From Acanthornis magna (Eukaryota > Chordata > Aves > Passeriformes > Acanthizidae): a DNA stretch of 64,000 bases. Below are positions 26,092-36,990 of this stretch, piece after piece. The DNA lies in NCBI GenBank assembly GCA_036785705.1, contig JAWUZG010000084.1, positions 13,839,501 to 13,903,500 on the forward strand, in the 5' to 3' direction. The notes beneath the pieces were generated by a model. That model had not been told where the DNA came from. It worked only from the letters and a program-made list of their open reading frames with translations, and searched no databases. Both the position numbers and the translations under genes were made by a program. Position 1 is the first letter of the stretch, and each line of letters begins with the position of its first letter.

Positions 26092-29000
26092 GGTTGTGGA
26101 GTTTTTAATAACAAAAAAAAAAGGAATCAGCAGCTCTGTATTTCTAAACTATGGAACATAGATCTCGTTCCACTTCCAAGCTCTGATTACAAAACCTTTC
26201 ATTTCTGTGATTCCAGAGCATCTTCTCTGCAAGTTTCTATTCTCAGTTCAAAATTGATCAAATCCAACTGTTAGCAAAATTTCTTTCAGCCAACGGGAAT
26301 CTTTCCTCTTTCTAGCTTTGGTGGAGCTTGGGCCAGACACCTGGCAAGATGCTGCCTTGCTTATTTCAAAAAGGAAATCCATGATAAGAAAGATCCTGTC
26401 CTGGTTCAGATAACCTTCCAAAACTGACAGTTTTGCTCTGCCCACCCAGACTCTTCTGCAACATTTCAAATGGTTTGGTTGAAAGAAGCCTGAGCACTCT
26501 TATTTAGTAGAACTTAATCCAATATTAATGCCATTATTTTGGGGATTAAAAACAAAGTGGTCCCACTCATTGCCTGGGTCATGTGAAGCAATGTCATGTC
26601 TTTGGAGATGATATAGAGGAAGATTTTGTTGATTTATTGAAGATTGATTAATTAATTCAGTGTTTTCTTTTGTTAATTGATTACTCCAGGAGATCTCTCC
26701 AGTTCAGTGTCTGCCTTAAAAACCCTTTGCAGCCAGAACTGATTGGTCTTTTTTTTTTTTTCTCTGTGTGGTCTCTCGCTGGAGAGAGACCTTGCTGCTT
26801 CCAAGTCTTAGGTATCTCCAAGATTCCTAGGCCTTTGGGATGACAGTACACACTTGCGACATTTCACATTTGTGATGTCTCTTGTGGCTACGTCTCTCGG
26901 TATGACCTGCAGTAAGGATTAGCCTGCTGACTTTTCCCAGTCTCTAGGAGACTGTGTTAAATTATAGTGTTGAACAGTTTTAGCATGGTTTCTTTGAGAT
27001 GACTTTCATTTATCTCATGGTTTCTTTGTGCTGCAGGAGACTCAGATTTTTCCCAAAGTCTTTTTACAGTCAGTCACTCACAGTATAAGAATTCATTGTC
27101 GAGTGAACTCTAGCTTCGCAGCTCACATAGATTTATCTGATACATTAAGAGTTTCTTTCAAAGGCTTCTTTTCAAGTCATGCTATTGTCAGGGTTTGTAA
27201 TCGAGCAGCATTTTCTCTACAACCTCACCAGGACGCTAGAAGAGGACTGTCCATGAGTCATGAGAATTTTACCTGTGAATTCAGCTAGGCCCCAGGCAGC
27301 TCAGAAAGCTGGCCACTGTTTCTCAAGCCTTACACTTCTGCATCAACAGCATAAATTTCAACTGGGAGAGACTGTTTTTAAAATAGAAAGGGGAGCATAC
27401 GCTTCATTCCATTACACAGTTGGAGGAGTGTTACGTGTGGCTCAAATCAGTAGTCAAGGGATTAAGAAACTTTCCGTTTTTTCTTCACTTTTCAAGACCG
27501 TCCCACAGAAGAGATCCTTTCCAGCTCTGGAGTGAAGCAAACATTTTGCATATGCCCTAGACCCACTCCAGATCTACAAACGAGCCTATCCTCAGCACAG
27601 GGTCGTTCCACTGGCCTCTGTGACTGTTCGCACAAACAACAGTTTTTAAAATTGTCCTCCCCTGAGCTAACAAAACTCAGTTTTTATTTCTTCCCATAGT
27701 AGTAACTGTGAGGGTTTCCCCTCTCTGCCCTTAGCTGATTCCCTTTGCCATTTCTAAATTCACTCATTACTAATCCAAGTAAGCTGTGTGGCAATGAGTC
27801 TGTCCTTCCCAGAAAAATCCCTGTAAGGAGTATGGGTTTGAAGACAGACTTTACAAGCCTATTCCATCCTCTGTCCAGGTAACTCCAAAATACTCCAAAA
27901 TACTTAAAGTCAGTCAGATCTGCAGACTGACTTCACTTAAAAAATAATAAAGGAGGACGGCAAAAGAATGAAGACTGTCAGAGAATGCAAGCCAAATTAA
28001 TTTCAGAATTGGTTCATCCCTTACTGGCATCTTCAGAGTTGCATCAGCTTGCTGCGGAAATGGATTTGTCCTTGTGTTTCTGAGAATCCAACCTTGTTTC
28101 AATTCTTCTGAATACTTCCTTCTTTCCTTCTGACTGCACTTCAGCTTCGATCCAAGTATTAGGTAGGCCCACAAGGCAGATGACTTGCACAGAATCTAAC
28201 ACAAACTTCTACTGACAGGTTCTGCTACCTAGATGATGCATGGCACACAAGTGAACAAAACTGATAAGGTCTCAGCTTCTTTCCCTGTTATAGCAACAAA
28301 GCACCTTGTAATGATATTTTTTTTTTCTGTTTTATAAATTGGTTGCTATGGCAAGTTACTTGTGTTACTTTGTCAGATACTACAAGAAAATTTGCATTCC
28401 CCAGAAAGACAGAAATTTTTAAAAGTCGATTGCTTATCAGTTTGCTTTCTGCCATGACACTACTCATCCTCTAAACTCAGGGAGAGATGAGCAAGAAAAC
28501 ATCCCAGTATTACAAAAGGACTAGCAGGTTTCTTGAGTCTAGTGTATTTGCAGGAGGACTAAATTAAAAAATCATGAAGAATATGGTGCAATGGGGAAGC
28601 AAAACTCACAGGGATTTCTGCTATTCTCAGTGCGCCCTCAGAGACATTGTTAAAGGGAGCACAGTGACAGAGCCTTCCTTGCAAACACTTTCCAAGAAAG
28701 TTTTGGTTACACAGAAGAAGTGTGCATCCAGGAAAATGGACCAGGGAGAGCTCAAAAGCCATGGAAAGAACCAGAAAGCAATCTGCATGATTAAAAGTCA
28801 GGTGAACTTGTAGATATGGTGAAGCAATAGGAGACTCAGAACAACAATAGCAACTGACACCACTAATCTAATCCCTCTGTCTGCTGAGAACTGAAACACC
28901 CTCCAGTGTATCAAAAATATATGGTGCATATCTGGATGTATTTAAGTATGTATTCTTGCAAAGCTAAAAAATTACTGTTACTTACTTTGCTGATGATTTT

Positions 29001-31740
29001 GATGATCACAACCTTTTCATGTTCTCTCTATTAGGGAGAATGAAAGAATTATTCACCTTAGGTGTTTCTACTGGAAATTGCTCCCAAAAATACTCTAATT
29101 TCAAAAATGTCAGGGATAGACTTGATCTGTAGCTGATGAGCAAGTTCAGTTGCTCACTGAGCTCTTGGTATAAGTTTGTACATCACAAAGTGGACAGCTA
29201 AGCTTATGTCTTATCTACAGCTCCCCCCTTGCAGAAGTTGAAGAGAGGGTGAAAATATCAAGGAGTTAATTTTGGGTCACAGCACCTACAAAAATCAGTG
29301 ATGTACCTTTACAGACTGAACTTAGAGTGTTGATACAAAAAGTCATGAGAGGATAAACATGTCTATCAGTTATGGCCTTCCAACTGCAAGCTACATACAA
29401 TTTGGTGAAAACAATCATGAAAAAAATGAAGGTATGGGACTGATGGAACAGCTTTTCAACTCACTGCAGATTTTGTTTTTGGAGTTTTACTGTGGCAGTA
29501 AGGACCCATGATACTTCCCTTTTTATTGCTTTGCATGCCAGTGGACCCGTATTTGATTAGCCTTCCTCTCCTGTCAAGCAAGGCTTACAACAGTTAGAGC
29601 ACTGCAAGCCAGATATTTTCCAAGTTAAACTCAAGTTTAGAGAAAGGAAATAATAATCTGCTCAGGAAGAACAATTTTTTATAAACAGAATGGGCTATAA
29701 CCTCAGAAAGTGTAAATCTATGCTCTGACAAAAGCAACGGAGTTACATTGCTTTGCCACAGCTGAGGATCTAGGCCCAATATTTTGCTTTTTTATCAAAA
29801 TTAGAAGGGGGAAGAAGACACCTTTAAGCTATTATCACTCTCTGTGTCTTTACAAGTCTGTGCCATCACCCCTATGTGATTGTGTGGTTATGACTCACCA
29901 ATAGGTGATTCTGTCTCTGTCTTCCAGCAGTCTGCAAACAAATAGTCCTCAGGTATCTTATAGCCTGATGTGATCTGGCACTGAAGAATGAGCAAGAGAG
30001 AGGCAGTTTCAGTCTCATCCTCTGGTGTTTCTTGGTTCTTGTAGGTCACTGAGAAGCCCAAGAAGCATGAAACGGAGGTTCCCCCATAGCTGTGCCTATT
30101 TTACTACCTATTTGGTGCTTGCTGCCTGAAAAGTTCTTCTGGGCCACCTAGGTACCAAAAAATACGAGCCCGTTTTCAGGGTGCTTCAAAAAGCAAGATT
30201 TCTGCATGCTCCAGTACCCTGCCTGCTCGTTAGAAATGGCTAAAACAAGACGAGACAGGTAACCCGGAGAGGCGGTGCACGGTGCGTGCGTGCGTGTGTC
30301 TGCCTGTGGAGAAACCCATCACCTTTGTGTGTGCTGCTGCTCTGCCCTCGGCTCACTCGGGAGAGATGCTGCGTTTCCGTGAGCTGCGGCCCTTGCTTCT
30401 GTGGAGAACTGAGAGGTCATTCAGAGTCAGCAGGGCTTGTTAGAAGCAAGGGAAGAGTTTCGAGGTAGGTTAAAGCTTCAGCCTTTTTGTTTGGACCTGT
30501 CTTTTTGTGTGCTGGTTTTTGGAAAAGTGCTCTAGCAGGTTTGTTTGTGCTGGTGCAACACGTTTATGAGACCTGAGAAAACCTGCACAACTCTCTCAAC
30601 GGGTATCCTTAGAACGTGTTTAATCTGCTCTTGCTACAAGCTCTGCAGGGCACAAGCTTTCTTATTATTATATGTCAAGAGCAGTATCTAGAACAATGGT
30701 TTTTAGATCGATTTTCAGATTACTAGATACTTTTCTAATGGAAACAATAAATTGTGGAAGTGTGCTTGAAACACATCAGAGAGAACAGTGCTTTTCCAGT
30801 ACCAGGAGTGAGTACTTTCTTTGACATAATATTCTGCATCAAAGCATGATTACTTCTGCAAGCTGCTGGATAATACAGTGACTATGCAATCCACTATTCA
30901 GCTTCCAAATGGTAATAGGGGAATGGCAGTGCCTAATAGAAAATGTCTGGTGTACCGTACCAGAATGGGAAGCACTGCATTGACAGACCTGATTTCAGGA
31001 CATGAAGCTTGAGTCCATCAATATTTACTAGCTCTGCTTCAGCGGTGCTCCTGGTGGGACCCAAATAGGATCAGACAAGAGCCTTTCACCATGCTCGGAC
31101 CTTCATCTGAAATTGCAGTAATTCCGCTCAGACAGTGCACATCTCTGCTCCTAAGCCTAACTGGACCCCATCTGCCTTAGACAGAGCCAATTCAGGTGTC
31201 TTTCCTTTTGTGGCCTTAATTGCACTTGAATAATTTGGAGAAATCTATTTTTCTAGGCATTTCCAGGGGCCAGATAGAAGCCCCTGTATACCGAGTTTAG
31301 CGTAAGGGATTATCAGGCAGGACCGTGACTGGCAATCAACACTACATTTCAGGGTCTCTGGTCTTCCTCCCCAGAACGCCTCCGTGGGGCGCCGACAAAG
31401 GCGGCGCAGCCCCGGGCAGTCCCGCGGGGAAGGGCGGGCTGCGGGAGCGGCGGCCGCCAGGCCTTCCCCTCACCTCGGGTGCGGGGCGCTGCTGCGGAGG
31501 GGCCGCCGCGGGGCGGGAAGCGCAGACGGCTCTCCGAGCGGACAGGACGCGATCGCGGCGGCTCCCGGGACGAGGGGCGCGGAGGCAGCAGGGGTCACCC
31601 GCCGGGGCGAGGCAGCACCAGGCCCCCCCGCAGCCGCCGCCGCCCCAGGGACCGCCCCACGGCCGGGCCGCGGCGGGCGGTGGCGGCGGGTGATTGACAG
31701 GCGGCGCGGCCCACCCGGAGGGCGGAGGCGGCGGGGGCCG

Positions 31741-31748
31741 CCAATCAG
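31741..31748 (+). promoter_or_regulatory. CCAAT box (NF-Y type)
   Basis: CCAATCAG on the plus strand, an optimal NF-Y core, about 0.4 kb upstream of the exon 1 donor. A second CCAAT at 31906-31910 is followed directly by a GC box (GGGGCGGG). Confidence 0.55.
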
Positions 31749-31773
31749 AGGCGGCGGGCGGGCGCCGAGCGGC

Positions 31774-31796
31774 GGGAGGGCGGGGCGCGGGCTGGG
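31774..31796 (+). promoter_or_regulatory. G-quadruplex motif in the HRAS promoter
   Basis: Five runs of three or more G separated by loops of 1-3 bases (GGG-A-GGG-C-GGGG-CGC-GGG-CT-GGG), a textbook G4 motif on the coding strand. Human HRAS is reported to carry regulatory G4s upstream of its start site; whether this one is the counterpart is inference. Confidence 0.7.
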
Positions 31797-31959
31797 CGTG
31801 TGCCGCGGCCGCCGGCGGGGCGCGCTCCCGCTCCGCTCCGCTCCCGCTCCCCCCGCACGCACATTGTCCGGGCGCGGCGGCGGCACAGCGCCCCGGCGCC
31901 CCGTGCCAATGCGGGGCGGGCGCGGCACGCCGGGGGCGCCTCCACCACCGCGGTGGAAA

Positions 31960-32165
31960 CTTCCCCTCGCCGCCGGGCCGACGCGCGGCTGAAGCCCCCG
32001 GCGGGGAGGAGCGGAGCGGCGTTTCGCCCGCCTGGGCGGGCGCCTCGTCTAGTTTGGTTTTTCCTCCGTTGGAAGGGCAAAAGCGAATAATACTGTTACC
32101 CGGCTTTAAACTTCCGCGCCCCGCTCTCCAGGACGCGCATCCCGCCCGGCGGGGTGGACGAGCCG
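31960..32165 (+). other. HRAS: HRAS non-coding exon 1 (5' end uncertain)
   Basis: The 3' boundary is clear: GAGCCG followed by the donor GTGAGTG at 32166. The start is not visible from sequence; a start downstream of the second CCAAT box is assumed. The segment has no ATG that would join in frame to the RAS start, because the 42-nt leader in exon 2 contains an in-frame TGA ten codons before the RAS ATG. Other starts within the island are likely, as is usual for CpG-island promoters. Confidence 0.55.
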
Positions 32166-33025
32166 GTGAGTGACCGCCGGGAGCGGGCTGGCGCTCGGTC
32201 GGGGTGGGTGGGACGCGCCGTCGCGGAGGGGCAGCGCCCACCGGCTCGGCGGGTACGGGTCGGCGCCGCCGCCGCCACCTGTTAGCGGGGCTGTTCCCCC
32301 GCCGCCAAGTTCATACCCCCGCTGTGCCGGAGCTGCCCCCGCCGTGCCCAGGGCGGCGGCGAGGAGGGGGGGGACCCTCGGCCCGGTGGGCGGTGGCGGG
32401 GCCCGGGGGTGTTGGGGGCCGTGGCGGCCACCCACCTGCTCGCCTGGCCGCGCCATGACTCTTCTGCCTGGGCGCTGCCTGCCGACCCCAGCCCCGGCAG
32501 GCCGCCGGGGTGGGAGGGTAGTGGGGTACCACCGAGCCACAGCCTCTGCACCCCCTTTGCCCTCCATTCTCTCTGCCCTCCATCCCCTGTCCTCCTCCTG
32601 CACCCAGTTGTGCACTCCTCCTGGCCTCCCTCTCCCAAGCTGCAGCCCCCTTTCCTTCCTCCCCTTGCCCTCCCGCTCCCCTCCATATCCCTTAGCTGCA
32701 GCCCTCTTCATCTCCTCTTCTTCGCAACCCCAGTTTGCAGCCCACTGCACCCGTCTTCCCTCATGCCCTCGCATCCCCCGCACTGCTCCCGTGATGATTC
32801 AAAGGGGGAGCACCAGACTCCCTAGTGTTTGCCAAAGCAGGTGCCTGCTGGGCTCCGCACCCCGCAGGAGAGCCCAGCTCCATGGCGGTGCCTGGCGTCG
32901 GCAGGCCCGGGGCGAGGCGCGGAGGGGCAGGCAGGTGGCGGAGGCGCAGGTATTTGTGTGCATCTGTGAGCAAGTGAGCGAGGTCCCCCGTTCTGCGAGC
33001 ATGCGGCTCTGCGGAGCTGGTGACA

Positions 33026-33053
33026 CCTCCCTCCCTCCCTCCCTCCCTCCCTC
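33026..33053 (+). repeat. (CCTC)n pyrimidine tract before an AG
   Basis: 28 bp of pure C/T repeat, immediately followed by GTAG at 33054-33057 and then GC-rich sequence from 33058. This is both a mirror-type tract that could form triplex DNA and an excellent splice-acceptor context. A canonical E-box CACGTG follows at 33157-33162. Confidence 0.9.
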
Positions 33054-34386
33054 GTAGGGACGCTCGCCGCCGGGGCTCTGCGGCGTGCCGAGGCTGCCTG
33101 CGCCCTGCTGACCTGCACAGGGTGTCGCGGCGTCCACGGGTGCAGCCTCTTCACCCCACGTGAAGGTGCATCTGATGGCGCGCTTGGCCCATACAGGTCC
33201 TGATTGGGGATGTGTTTTAAATTGCCTCAAGCCGTGGAGCATGCCTGGAGAGACAAAAGAGACTGTGAGAAGTCAGAGTGGACTAGCGAACTCTGGAGTG
33301 GCTGGTGAAATGCTTAGGACAGCTGGAAACAGGACTGTGCAGCAGGAATGGCTTGTTAAGCCATTGCATGGCAAGTCAAGCCATTGACTATTTCAGTATC
33401 CTAAGTTAGATGGTCATATCTTTTGTAGCCTGGGATGTGCAAGTTGCTCCTGGGTAGGTCTTTGAAATGCAGAAGGGGTGTGAACTCTTGGTGAGGCTTT
33501 GTCACGATGTACTCCAGTCTGGCTGGCATGGGGAAGATGTGCAGCTTGGAGCAGGAACTGGTTTTGAATGGAGGAAAGCATATGAGGTTTGGTGTGGGTT
33601 CAACTAAAGAGTTGCTGAAGTCAGGATTGCTGATGTGTTTATCCTTCAGAGCTCTGAAGTATTTTAGTTCTGCAGCTGGTGATTTGTGTGATTTTCCCAA
33701 GTGTTTTTAAACCAGCCATGGCTGAATCCATGTGTATCCCCCCTCTGTGTGTCTGGTCCTTTCCTTCTCCTCGTAAAACGTTTTCCCTGTGTGATTAATA
33801 ATGTGCCAACTGCTTCATTTCAGCACTGGGGAGGCTTGATGCTGATTGATTTCCCTCTTCAGTCTCCTTGGTGGGTCTGGAGGCTGATGGGTGTTATCAC
33901 TGCAGAAAAGTCTGCTTTTGGGTGGGAGCTGTCAGCATGTCTATTTTTTTTATCTCAGCGAACTTCTTACTTCTTTTAATTAAAAAGAGATGAAGTATGT
34001 GTGGTAATACCCTTCATGTTTACATAAAAATGATCTTGTAATTAGCAATAATTATCTCAGTTTGGGATATTGCTGTGATATTTAAACAGGCCTTATGACC
34101 TGAGGGACACTTTTCCTGCCCCAGGGAGTTGCCCTTGGTGTGGTTCTCTCCTGTGGTGAGTTTGATTCTTGGCTGCTGCCAGTGGTGAAGGTAGAGCAGC
34201 AGTGGGAGTAGCCTCGTGTTCCTCTGATGTCGGCCTAGAAAGCCATGGCCACGGTTTCCTTCTTGAGCCTGGTGCTGCTTCCCAGGGCTCCCTGGCAGCC
34301 TGGCCACCATGTGTGTGGAGATGGTCTGCCTTGGTGGCTTTCACCCTGTGGTCTGAGGATTCTCAAGGGGACCTTGCTGTTGTCTT

Positions 34387-34406
34387 GGGGGAGGGGGGGG
34401 GGGGGG
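34387..34406. repeat. G-run (G5-A-G14)
   Basis: A run of five G, one A, then fourteen uninterrupted G. It is prone to slippage and able to form G-quadruplex structures, and is a likely sequencing-error or polymorphism hotspot. Confidence 0.95.
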
Positions 34407-36877
34407 AAACAGACTGAAAAACTGCCAATTGAACTTTTTTTTTCCCTGGTTCTCCTAGGGAAGTTTGGAAAAGGCTGCTGATAATATGGGAAGCTTTGAT
34501 TAGCTTCCCTGTGTGATTAGAGATCCTGAGGCATCCTTGTCCATCTTTCACCTGACTTCCTTTTAAGAGGAGCAAAGCTCAGCTCACAAAATAAACATTT
34601 GTTTCCAGGCTGGATATGGCCCCCACTGCCTTCCCTCCTGCTACTGGTGCACCCCAAATTTACATTTCTGTTAGGCTGCCCTTGGAGCTCACCAGGTTTT
34701 CTTGGGGTGAAAAATCTTTATGGAGTAGAAAAGTTGAATATTGGGCAAACATTCAAAAAAAATAAAATCAAGACAAAAAGTACTGCCTATAGAGAGGGAT
34801 TCCTTGTGGGAGGGTGATGAAGATAGAAATGTCTCCTCTTCTGTCTCTCAAGATGAGTTATACAGTATACTGTATTTTTGTCAGTCTAGGAAAAGCAAAA
34901 TGTTTGTGCTTCAAGTAACCTTTATCTAATAGTAATTTATTACCAGCTTTCTATTTTAACATTTTTGAACTGTAAACTTAGAAGCAGAGCTTACTAAGCA
35001 GCAGGTAAAAATGTTGAACGTATTTGAATTTTACTTGTAATAATCTAATAATATATTTATGACATGATATTTGATCATCTCTATACCTGAAGACCACAAA
35101 AGAGTGTTAATCAAACAAATTATTTGGCAAATATGAATGAGATTAAATAAATTATCTATTTGCCAACTGCCATTCAACTGATCTGCCATGGCATGTTCCT
35201 TGTTTTCTTATCTTTCCCTTCTAGTTTTCATTCCATTTTTGCATGGTTTATCTTTTCCTGAACTGTCCCTGGTATCTGTTTCATTTATCTCTTTTGTGTC
35301 ATGGTTTTCCTTCCATTCTTTCTTCTGACTCTTTCTTGAACCTCTTTCCATGTTTTTTGTGTCTAAATTAGCCTTTTTTCCTCTCTTTCTCTACCTTCCT
35401 GGTGGAGATTTTTATTGAGCACTTCGTAGTCAGCTCAACTGAATCTGGTATGTGTTTAAACCCGTAAAAATGTAAAACTAAACCCAGACTTTGGGTGTGT
35501 GTTGAGTATGAAGATACTTGCTTGGTGGTAATGCTTCTCTGCTCTCCCCATTTTCTGGCTGTTGCAGCAAGGGTGTTCCTGCAATTCTGGAGGTTTTTCC
35601 CAGCTCTCATTTTTGCTTGTGTTCTCCTTATCCATTTTTCAAAAGTGAATTTGACTTTGTATCTTAAGAAAGCAACTAGGATCAAATGGCAGACCTTGTG
35701 TTGTTCACTGGTGGTGTATCTGTATGCAACCTGCTTCCATCTGCTGTCTGACCAAACCCAGCCTTCCTGCCATGCAGTTTTGCCTTCTTCCTGGCATCGT
35801 CTTTCCTCTCTGCTGGGTTTACAGCCAGGAGGTGTCTTTCAGTAGGGCAAAAGGAACGAGTGCGCTGAACATTTTCTGGTTTACCTATTACTTGCCGAGT
35901 CTGTATGAAATTCAGGTCGATGAGGGTAGGTGGCAAGAGCTGAACAGGTCATTGTGCAGGTTATAGTGCATGACCGAGCAGTCACAATATTCAACTTTGA
36001 TCTAGTACTCAGAGATTAAAGACTCTTAAAAATGAATTTTCTGTTATGAAGAAGACTTGATTTGTTTTGTGGTTTGGTGGGGTTTTTTTTAACACTGGAT
36101 GAAATCTAGGGGTGGGGAGGATGTTTAAAAAACAATGAAAGGGATAGAAAACTTTGTACATCAGGGAGGAAATTTTGCTCTGCCTTGGCAATAAAGCTCA
36201 GGCAGTCCAGTGATGGGAGTGCTCAGAGTGCGTGATTCGCCTCCGCTGATGGTTGCAGTGATGTTGCAGCAGTGCATGAGCTAAGCTGTGTATGTCATAG
36301 CTGTCTGCTTGAAGTACTGGGAGTTATGTCACGATGCCCCTTTGTACCCTGAAGGAAAAGGTCTCTGCTGTACTGAAGTGAGCAGTTCCACCTCTCCTCT
36401 GTCTTCCAAGGGGGTTTGGGTAACACTCCGGTGCACTGATACAGTGAGCAATCCAGGCAGCACATTGTTGCAAAGCAGAATTGATTGGGGAGGATGGAGC
36501 CAAGAGGAATATTCTTTTGCAGTTAATTATTTACTGCAGGGAGAGAGAGAAGCTGATGATGTTAGGTTTATAATTACAGATATCCAGAGGTAAATACTTC
36601 AAGATGATCCATTTTATTCTGTGTGTTGCAACCTATTTCTCTGTAACGTGGGACCAGCACTGTTTAATGACTGGCTCAGTAAAACCAAAACCCCGTTATC
36701 ACTTTCTCACCAACAGAATATGGTTCTACAGCTTCCTGTGTGTGGTGCTAGCTGACCTGAATGCCTACAGAGGGAATAGTCTTTCCGTGCTCACTGTCTT
36801 AATGCGTGACCTGCCTGTGGTGCCCATCTGACAGCAATGTGGGCTCTTGGAACAGCTGATCTCTATGCTGAAAGGTG

Positions 36878-36990
36878 ACTTTGTGGTTAAAGCTGCAGGA
36901 TTGTGAGCTGGAGAGTTCTGACCCCACATCTGGCCTTGCCTAAGCTTATTGCTTGTCTCACTGGAGTTTCCTTTATGAGTGGTACTGACC
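36878..36990 (+). repeat. Ancient MIR/L3-like relic
   Basis: The order TGTGGTTAAAGC, GTGAGCTGGAGAGTTCTGACC, then TTGCC...CTTGTCTC...GAGTTTCC resembles the tRNA-derived/L3 consensus order of GTGGTTAGAGC, GGAGACCTGGGTTC, TGGGCAAGTC and CAGTTTCC. It is heavily decayed. Confidence 0.4.

Larger units (their letters stand above)
14121..31330. other. Intergenic spacer between LRRC56 and HRAS islands
   Basis: About 17 kb without a supportable exon. Open frames here are short, lack paired splice signals and show no recognisable protein family. The content I can name is ancient retroposon debris, two dinucleotide microsatellites and one long inverted repeat, listed separately. A mildly CpG-enriched patch at about 30.25-30.47 kb precedes the HRAS island by 1 kb. 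Confidence 0.6.
31340..32480 (+). promoter_or_regulatory. HRAS: CpG-island promoter of HRAS
   Basis: Roughly 1.1 kb of very CpG-dense DNA flanked by ordinary sequence on both sides. No TATA box is visible. GC boxes of the GGGCGGG type recur (near 31431, 31510, 31779 and 31914). CCAAT boxes occur at 31741 (CCAATCAG, the NF-Y optimum) and 31906. This architecture, TATA-less with multiple SP1 sites and CCAAT, is that described for the human HRAS promoter. The island ends in a splice donor at 32166 and drives transcription to the right. Long open frames on both strands here, up to 299 codons, are a by-product of base composition. Confidence 0.85.

Noticed and set aside
26760..26790. Inverted repeat GGTCTCTC/GAGAGACC at about 26770
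   Set aside because: Only 8 bp with a 6-nt loop in simple CT/GA sequence; expected by chance.
31342..32241. 299-codon open frame on minus and several overlapping frames on both strands across the HRAS island
   Set aside because: All frames are open at once because of extreme GC content. The residues are mostly P, A, R and G, with no domain and no paired splice sites.
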